Source: Fistularia commersonii (lineage: Eukaryota; Chordata; Actinopteri; Syngnathiformes; Fistulariidae). From it: a stretch of DNA of 64,000 nt. Where the stretch lies: the NCBI GenBank assembly GCA_037954325.1, contig JBBMNZ010000007.1:9987001-10051000 (forward strand). Direction: 5' to 3'. Made by a program: the position numbers and the translations under genes. Each line of letters opens with the position of its first letter. Position 1 is the stretch's first letter. Below are positions 56,435 to 64,000 of the stretch, in pieces. The notes under the pieces are model-generated. The model worked only from the letters and a program-made list of their open reading frames with translations, had not been told where the DNA came from and did no database searches.

Positions 56435-57670
56435 CCTCGCTGGTTCACTCTTCACAGTATCACTGTTTTGATTTTTTTTAATTTCTGCATAAAATTGTAA
56501 ATACAAGGCATGTTAGCTTGAATGTTAGAAATTTGAACTAGTGGGTTCTGAGTAGTGATTTGGATCAGCACATTGTCTTGGTGATGGGGGTCAGAAGGTT
56601 GGAGACAGCATTGGAGAAGCTGTTTAGCTGCCTAGTTTTGTATATTTATTGTAGTTTTTGGAGATGGCAGACGCAAGGCCAGAGAGGATGCTTTTGCATG
56701 CTATGGAGCTGTAAGATTTGCAGCTGAGGTGCTTTATTATGCCAATGATGTCACGCGCATCTATGAGAAGTCCTGGGCAGGGGGTTGGTGAGACTCCGGT
56801 CCAGTGATGAGACCAACAGGATACTTTAAATTAAATCTGAAAGTATAAAAGTAAGATCTTAAACGTCTGTACATATTTACCTCATATACAGTGGGAAATG
56901 AAATGTGCAAAGTGGCAAAGTGTGAATGAGAAGTTCTGTAGGAGACGTACGGTCGTGTGTCATCTGCATAAAGGTTTATTTGCGCTCAGTTTTCATATTT
57001 CCATTTCAAACACGGCCTGCTGACTTCCCATGTGTGCTTTACATCCACTAAAGGGCAGACCAGAGATCACTTCCCAGCTCTGTGTTCGGTTTCAGCAATG
57101 GAGCTGGAGAAAATATAGCCAGTGATAAAGAAAGATGCGCCTTTCCTTGGAAACCCTTTAGCATACTTCAAATCTTCATTGAATTGCTGCAACGCGCCGA
57201 CTATGATATTAATAAACACCATCTCCCGGTAACAAACAACATTTTCATTCCACACGCTGAGATCTTTTTTTCTTTCACATAAAACGATTTCTTACTTAAA
57301 CACAACTTTTTTTAAATTCATGAGGAATTTTCCAAGCTGGCTCACGGCCGTATTTGTCCGTGAATGGGTTCTAATTTGCCTCGATACTCGGGGGGATTTT
57401 CAAAATACACTCGCCAAATTTGTTTTGTTTTATTTATGTCTCTGGTGGAGAGAAGTGCACGGACGCTGCAGCAGCGCGCTTTTCTATTGACTGTTCTGTC
57501 GTCTGCGACCTCCCTGCACAGGGTTTGTTTTGTTTTGTTTTGCTCCCCACTCCTCTCCTCATATCACTCCAGTCGGTTACTTTAGGTTCCTCCCACAGTC
57601 CACAAACACGCAGGAGGTTCAAATGTGGAGCTACAGACGAATCTCCAGACGTGCAAAGGAACGAGTGCAT
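56435..57670. other. Unassigned upstream sequence
   Basis: No gene or clear repeat boundary. 57024-57110 partly resembles 49996-50120. Short T4G/T5 tracts lie near 57520-57540. Confidence 0.4.
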
Positions 57671-57674
57671 GGTT

Positions 57675-58315
57675 TTGTTTTTATGACGCGTGAATGAGTG
57701 ACTGAATTGTTGTATGTCTCCATTTGATGTGTGAGTGAATTTTTGCATGTTTCTAAATGATGTGTGAATGAATTAGTGAATGGTTGCATGTCTTAATATA
57801 ACACGAGTGAGTGAGTGAATTGTAGTGTATCTCAAAATAATGTTTGACTGAATCATTCAACGGTTTTATGTCTCTATATTACGAGTGAGTGAGTGTATGC
57901 TGTATGTTTATATAACATGCAAATAATGAGCGAATGGTTTTGTTTCTATGGTGTGTGAAGGAGTGAGTTAATTATTGTATGTCTCTAAATCATGTTTTAA
58001 TGAATCAGTGAATGTTTTCTGTCTCTATATGATGAGCGAATGAATGAGTGTATGATTTTATGTCTTTATATGACTTGTGAGTGAATGAGTGAATGAGAGT
58101 GAAAGGTTGTATGTCTATGCAACGTGTGAATGAGAGAGTTAATGTTGTATATATTTATATAATGAATGAGTGAGTGAGTGATTCTATTGGTGAATGGCTG
58201 AATGGCTGAATTTCTCTATATGCTGCCCTGTGATTGGCCGGTCCAGGGTGAACCTGCCTCTCAGGCTCCAGCTCCCCTGAGTGCAGGATAAGTGTCATAG
58301 ATAATGAATGAGTGA
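57675..58315 (-). repeat. Dispersed teleost repeat in reverse orientation, expanded array
   Basis: About 12 units such as GTGAATGAATTAGTGAATGG and TTGTATGTCTCTATAT, then the family's 5' part in reverse: GATTGGCCGGTCCAGGGTGA, CCTGAGTGCAGGATAAGTG and TAATGAATGAGTGAAT. Opposite in orientation to the copies at 59.2 and 61.1 kb. Confidence 0.8.
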
Positions 58316-59164
58316 ATCTTTACCGTCACGGCGTGCGCATGTATTTTGAGCGCCCGCCTGTTCCAGTGCGAGTATCCGGGTCAGCAGTAATAGCTAATGG
58401 AGCAAAGTGTCTTCCCTCCCTTGCTTTTCCCCCTCTTAACCCCGATCCTCCTGGTCCGGCGCCAGACAGGACGGCAGCCCGGCTCGGGATTTGAACTTTT
58501 TACATATTTCATGGATTTGCACTTTGTGACTTCACTCACCCCACTTCTCCTCGAGGAGCAGATGGACTCGTGGCGGCTCAACAGCAGCTCTATAAAAGTC
58601 CACATATCGGCTGCCGACCCCAAACTGGCCGACCTTCTCGCCTATCTAAGACAAACAAGTGATCGTGATTGACAAGAATTGATCCAGGGGGAAATGTTTT
58701 TCACTTCCCGGTTTGGAAAACCGCTCCACGCTTTCCTCCAGGCCCCGCCCCCTCTTCCGCTGGGCTGCGGTCAGGGATGGGACCGCCGCCAGAGACCGCA
58801 CGCTTCCATCTAACGCGCCCCATTGAGATATTAACACGGCGGCGCTCTCATCATCAGCTGCTTTGCTCTTTGTCTCCTATCAAATGCATATCTGTCAGAC
58901 GGGGTGTTCCGCTATGGGGGGAGTTACGCGAGGCGCTTCATTTGGCGCGCGGCAGCTTAGAGCATCGATCGGCTTCCCGCCGCCATAAACGCGGCGGGCT
59001 GTCAGCAGTAATGGATTCCGCTCTGAGCTCCGTCGGCATTGCGGAGTTTGTTCAACGCGAATGTCGGACCTGATGAATCGATAGGATTTGAACTGGCCTC
59101 GGTATTCGCGGTTTGGCTAAACTTTACATCCACGATACTGGGGCTCAGAAAGAACTCAGGGGGT
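58316..59164. other. Unassigned sequence between repeat copies
   Basis: Moderately CpG-rich around 58730-59060. Frames are open for up to about 130 codons, but none has a recognisable domain. Confidence 0.4.
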
Positions 59165-59800
59165 GAAATATTGATTATTGATTCACTCATTCATTATCCA
59201 TACTGCTTATCCTGCACGCATGGGGCGGGGGGGGGGTCCCAGCAGCGATTGGGCGAGAGGAGGGGTTCCACTCACCTGTCAATCACAAGGCCACATATAT
59301 AAACACACAACCATTCACCCTCTCATTCACTTCATATAGAGATAGAAGCATTCAACCTGTCATTTACAAATTTTATAAAGATACACAACCATTCATCCTC
59401 TCATTTACATTGCATTTAGAGACAATCAACATTCATTCAGTCATCCTTCAGTCATTCATCCTCTCATTCACACACCATAGAGACACACAACCAGTCACTC
59501 TGTAATTCTAATAGGGACATTCAGCCATTCACCCTCTCGTTCGCATTGCATTCAGAGACATAGAACCATTCATCCTCTCATTCAAAGAACATTTAGACAT
59601 TCAGCCATTCACTCTCTCATTTACGCATCTAATAGAGAAATACAACCATTCACCCTCTCATTTACGCATCTGGATAATTCAAGGTCTATGTTTGGACTGT
59701 GGAAGGAACCCGGGGAGAACCTGGAGGCTCCAGTCATGAAGGGCCCTCTGTAGGAATTCAACCAGAGAGCGTCTCGCTGTGATGCAGAGTCGGTGTCATC
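59165..59800 (+). repeat. Complete dispersed teleost repeat with expanded internal array
   Basis: Starts CACTCATTCATTATCCATAC, TGCTTATCCTGC. About ten array units follow (ACCATTCACCCTCTCATT and variants, 59305-59670), then TATGTTTGGACTGTGGAAGG, GGAGAACCTGGAGGCTCCAG and TCTCGCTGTGATGCAGAG. This copy shows all parts of the family in order. Confidence 0.8.
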
Positions 59801-60105
59801 CAGGATGACAAATCACCAGCTCAGCAGTGTCAACTATTATGATCATGACCGTCCACGGCCGCCATCAATGCACGGGGACAGAGTTTTGTCACCGGGGATG
59901 GCTGACGGCGACGCGCAGGTCGACCTTCTGCTTCCCCGTCGGCGCTCGTAGACGTCACCCAAACACCAACCACAGCAGAGCGGATCAATACTGAACGTGG
60001 CTAATTAGCCTTTAGCTTTTTTGTTGTTGTTTTTTTCCGCCGCTCAAGGAAAACAAACTTAGTGAGTCAGAAGTAGAGGGCTGTAGAATGAGAACATTGT
60101 AGTAG

Positions 60106-60106
<1 letters not shown>

Positions 60107-60158
<52 letters not shown>
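60107..60158 (+). repeat. (TG)26 microsatellite
   Basis: 52 bp of nearly pure TG. Other clear dinucleotide tracts in this flank are at 54849-54880 and 55263-55297. Confidence 0.95.
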
Positions 60159-60160
<2 letters not shown>

Positions 60161-60601
60161 GCATATTGACTTTTCTTATGTGTGTTTCCTTCTGTTTTTG
60201 TGTCATGAATCCCATAACTAAGAATTTAAATTGTTTAATTCACCCCCAACACACACATGCACACACTGCCCCTTCTGCGTCTGTTTTAGGTTTCTAGTGT
60301 GTTTCCTCTCCACTCTGTGTGTTAAGATGGTGTCTCCTGACATCCCTGCCCTCCTGGACGGCCGTTTATCATGGCCACCGGGGTTAAACGAGTTGAACCA
60401 ACCCCAACGGCGTTTCCGGGGGTCAAACGGCGTTCCAGAGGCTTTTTCTGGAACGGGACGTCGGCAGCGGCGCTTTCCTTCTTCTTCTTCCTCCTCCATG
60501 CTTTTCTAAAGGTCACACTCGGATCCAGAGTCCATTTTCAGCATCGGACGCCGAAGAGGGACGCATCCTCCCGCCTCTGCTCGCAGGACGTCACGCGCTC
60601 T

Positions 60602-60632
60602 CCATCCATCCATCCATCCATCCATCCATCCA
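60602..60632 (+). repeat. (CATC)n microsatellite
   Basis: About seven CATC units in tandem. Confidence 0.9.
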
Positions 60633-61129
60633 TCTAACAGATTGAACATCTGAGTGAAGAAGAAGTTCTGGAGGGACATGTCAAAGATGCAAATGTGCCG
60701 GCAAATGTGTCTCCAGTTCACTCAAGAGGATTGTGGAGGCATTTTGACCGCTGGCATATCTCCCGGTGGAGAGAGGGTTTAGAGGCTGGATGTCTCAGAA
60801 CTCTGAAATTCAGACTCTCAGAAAGGATTTCCATCCAGTCCCGGTTGAGATTTAGATCTTCTGAGGGAAAGATATCTCACGCCTAGCCTTATTTTTATCA
60901 CCGCACACCAAAGCTATGAATCAAACCAAAAAAAAATAAATAAAAAAAAAATGAACTCCTTCGCCTTCGCCCCCATCAGCCGTGGCATTTCAGTCAAGCT
61001 GTAAATATATGGCTGGGGTTTTTTGTGCCAGACCTCTGGTGCTGTGTGTCATTTTCCGCGAGAGCTAAAATGGCAGGGCGCCGCCTCGACCCCTCCGGGG
61101 GGAAAATGGGAACTCACAAATGAGTGTCT

Positions 61130-61945
61130 TCTGAATTCCCTGTCATTCACACATCATATCATGACAAAACCATTCACCCTCTCATTCACACGTCACATTG
61201 AGACACAACCATTCACCCTCTCATTAATATACCATATAATGACATACAATCATTCACTCTGCCATTCAAGTCTAACGGGCATAAAACCATTCACCCTCTC
61301 ATTCACACATGAAATAAAAAACAACCATTCACCCTTTCATAAACATCCATTTCACCCACTCATTCATAGATGGCATAAAAAAATACAACCATTTACTCTC
61401 ATTCATACCATGTATAAAAAAACCACAACCATTCATCCTTTCATTCACACACCATATACACATTCAACCATTCACCTTCTCATAAAACTGCATGTTAGAG
61501 AGAACAACCATTCACCCTGTCACATTTTCTACAGAGAAATAATACCATTCACCCTGTCATTCATTTTCTAAAGAGAAATAATACAATTCACCCTGTCATT
61601 CACCTGTCAAATAGACATCAAATATTGCCCTCTCATAAACATGTCATTTAGTGAGATACAACCATTCACTCACTCATTCATAAATCATATAAATGCTGCA
61701 ACCATTCAGCCTGTCATTCACACGCACATAAATACAACCATTCACTCATTCATACATGGTATAGAAACATACGACCATTAACGTGTTACATATACATTCA
61801 AACATTCACTCTTTCATTCACATGTCTTATATACATATAGAGGTATAACAATTCACCCTTTCATTCACACGTCATATAGAGAAATACAAGTATTCACACA
61901 TTCATTCGTGATTTAGGAGAATCCAACCATTCCCCCTCTCATTTT
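61130..61945 (+). repeat. Longest array of the CATTCACCCTCTC family
   Basis: Some 20 degenerate units over 0.8 kb, each about 35-50 bp, alternating ACCATTCACCCTCTCATTCA with variable ACATA/TAGAGA connectors. The family's unique 5' and 3' parts are not evident around it, so the array may have expanded or been duplicated without them. Confidence 0.85.
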
Positions 61946-62680
61946 GATGCCTTACAGAGACACAACTGTTTGCCGTCGTTCTCCCGGGACGGAAACGTAC
62001 AAATCCGATGTTCCTGGAGTCTTTAAGATTCACCTTCGAAATGCCACTCTGCTCTTCCCGCTCTCCCACGTCTGTATTTTGATAAAACCAGCTTCCGCAT
62101 TGAGCCGACCTCCCCCGTGTCGCGCCGACCGCAACCGGAGCTGAACCTAAAAAGAGCGACGGTGGCCTCCGGCAGGCCTCGGAGGGAAGCTTCTGAAAAA
62201 CGAGATAGGCTTTTCCTTTAAACCTACGCCGTGGAATTGCAGCACAAGCGTAATTCCACCGCCGCAAGGAGAAGCTTTGGTGGTTGGGTAGTTGGACCAG
62301 GGGTGGAAAGTGAGGGTGAGGGAGATGAAGAGGAGTTCCCCTCGTACCCATCGGAATCCTACAAATTCCTTCCAGGAAAAGTTAAAATACCTCTGGTCAT
62401 GACATTCGTCAAAAAGCCTTCGAGCAAGCTGGGCTTTTTCTGCCTCGGTCGCTGAGAAAACAGTCCCTTGAACCGTTGCAGGTGTTTGACCAATCAAAGG
62501 ACAGCAGCTCTCCAAGTGGCAAAATACTGCAGGATTGGATTCTTTTTAAATCTCTCTGGATTGTGAAACCATTTTTTGTAAAATATTGGGTTTTTTTAAT
62601 AGAAAGGATAAACTTTCAACATCTCTCTGTGGCTTCTGTCCCACATTTGACCCTCTGGGGAATGTTTCCAGAAAGACAAT

Positions 62681-62698
62681 AGCGCCCTCTAGTGGCCA
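62681..62698 (-). promoter_or_regulatory. CTCF-like motif
   Basis: The minus strand reads TGGCCACTAGAGGGCGCT, an excellent match to the CTCF core. Confidence 0.45.
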
Positions 62699-62759
62699 GA
62701 TTGTAAACACATATATGTATTTGGAGGGAAAAAAAATGAATTCTATTTTATTTCATTTG

Positions 62760-62915
62760 CATTCATTCATGTGACGTAGGGGTTGTCACTGAACCAGAGG
62801 CGGGGTTCACCCTGACGGATAAAAGGGCCAAAAATAGAGACAAACAACCATATACTCCCTCTTTCACACATCATGTAGAGACAAACAACCGTTCACTCTC
62901 TCATTCAATAGGTTT
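62760..62915 (+). repeat. Partial dispersed teleost repeat
   Basis: CATTCATTCATGTGACGTAG, CAGAGGCGGGGTTCACCCTG and CCGTTCACTCTCTCATTCAA in the family order, truncated on the right. Confidence 0.65.
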
Positions 62916-64000
62916 ATTTTTCTCGTGTGAGATTTGTGACAACACTTCAATTAGTGAAATCGGTCGTGAACTGCGAGAACATGTTTGACCTGGTTGTTGT
63001 TGCAGTGTTGCCATCACGCCACTGGGAGGCACCGCGAGGCCAGCAGCTGCTCTTCGCCTGAACCTGCGGAAAGCAATATTAACTGGAATCTAAAATTATA
63101 GACATCGAATAAATCCAGCCAAACTGAGTAAATTGGAGTGCCTTTCGCTTATGCTATAGTTCTTTAACAGTTTGCAGAAGTACTATATCCTACTTTGCCC
63201 GCCTTTGAGAATAAGTCTGTTTCATTGGACGTCACGGGGATATTACCTCTAGCAATGAATGTCGCCAGTCATTCCCAACGTCACGTTAAATCCAGGGTCG
63301 TGCATCATCCTGACTTGAGCTCAAATTCCAGCATTTGATGTTTTGGTTCACATCTCGGTTAATCCCGGTGCAGGATGTATGCACCGCTCCTTTTACCTCC
63401 CACGGTGAAAGGAGTGGCGGCTAAATATAGCAGCAGATTTTAGCCCCTCGCTTGAACGGCTCCATTGTGTGTGAATTTATGTAATCACCCCCACTCGTGT
63501 TAAACCATCGCTTTGAACACTTCTAAAGCAAGAAAAGCTTAATTCTCGGAAAGTTAAAGCTGCGTTGGTGACGACTGCTAATAATGCAATCGTGGCGTAA
63601 AGATAGTTTAGTTGACGCACACGAGCCGGGATGATTCAACCGTATTGTTCAACCATTAAATTGCTCGGAGACCGTTTCACAAACACTCGTGTCAAGGCCA
63701 TATCCATAAGATAAGCAAAAACCCTGAAGTAGTTTGATACAGAAAAATAGCACCTGTCCAGATTAGTGTTGTTTAGTAAAACTGTGCTTCCTGTTTTCAG
63801 AATTTGTACCCCAGCTTTAAAAAAGCGGCCTGTTGTTGAGCTAATTCATCCAAGAAGTAGGAACATTTCCCAAGACAAGCCATAGTAAACACTATGAGAG
63901 TCATACTAGCATCAAATCGAGCAAAGTGCAAGTACCTCACACAAGTAGTTGTGGGTACTGTATGGCAAATGTCATTTTAACCGCTTTTTTAAGGATCTAC
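62916..64000. other. Unassigned sequence at window end
   Basis: No ORF with a recognisable domain, no long repeat and no microsatellite of note. Confidence 0.4.

Noticed and set aside
61130..61945. CRISPR-like regular spacing of near-identical 20-mers
   Set aside because: Repeats are degenerate, spacers are themselves related, the context is a vertebrate intron/flank with no cas genes, and the same units occur in many dispersed copies.
62147..62515. 122-codon minus-strand frame near the window end
   Set aside because: Unrecognised and overlapped by equally open frames on the other strand; no splice or domain evidence.

Overview
The window looks like intron-rich vertebrate DNA, most likely from a ray-finned (teleost) fish. 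It holds one conserved protein-coding gene split into short exons with canonical GT/AG introns. Over 97% of the sequence is non-coding, with many (CA)n/(GT)n microsatellites and typical fish mobile elements: Tc1/mariner, hAT, Tigger-like, piggyBac-like and non-LTR retrotransposon fragments. I see no bacterial or organellar genes, no CRISPR array, no rRNA and no convincing tRNA.

The gene is ppp1r16b (TIMAP, a membrane-associated protein phosphatase 1 regulatory subunit) on the minus strand. Ten coding exons can be placed to the base between 33829 (ATG) and 1850 (TAG). Together they give 1665 nt, 554 residues, with all splice phases consistent. Exons 5-10 and their small introns lie in 1.8-5.7 kb, exons 3-4 near 9.2-9.5 kb, exon 2 at 18.3 kb and exon 1 at 33.6-33.8 kb. 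The protein has an N-terminal PP1-binding segment (MyPhoNE-like and RVxF-like motifs), five ankyrin repeats, a phosphorylation-site cluster, a low-complexity linker and a C-terminal CaaX box. The start exon carries a 5' UTR with a good splice acceptor, so at least one further non-coding exon should lie upstream. A CpG-rich segment with a strong donor at 55.14 kb is the best candidate.

The introns and the 5' flank are a mosaic of repeats. One dispersed repeat family contains an internal tandem array (unit built around CATTCACCCTCTCATTCACA). It recurs in both orientations at about 2.5, 5.7-6.5, 14.8, 17.5, 24, 31.7, 36.6, 38.7, 42.8, 51, 57.7-58.3, 59.2-59.8 and 61.1-62 kb. Nested insertions can be dated relative to each other: a hAT element in a Tigger-like copy at 10.2 kb, a piggyBac-like MITE in a hAT at 55.6 kb, and a Tc1-type MITE in the tandem array at 6 kb. 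Two locally duplicated blocks stand out: 18.5-19.5 kb with 21.7-22.1 kb, and 31.7-32.1 kb with 36.6-36.8 kb.

I found no evidence for an undescribed multi-gene system. The observations most worth checking are the 17-codon upstream ORF in the ppp1r16b leader, the candidate distal promoter, the duplicated minisatellite blocks and the nested transposon structures. From about 56.4 kb to the window end I see only repeats and unrecognised sequence.
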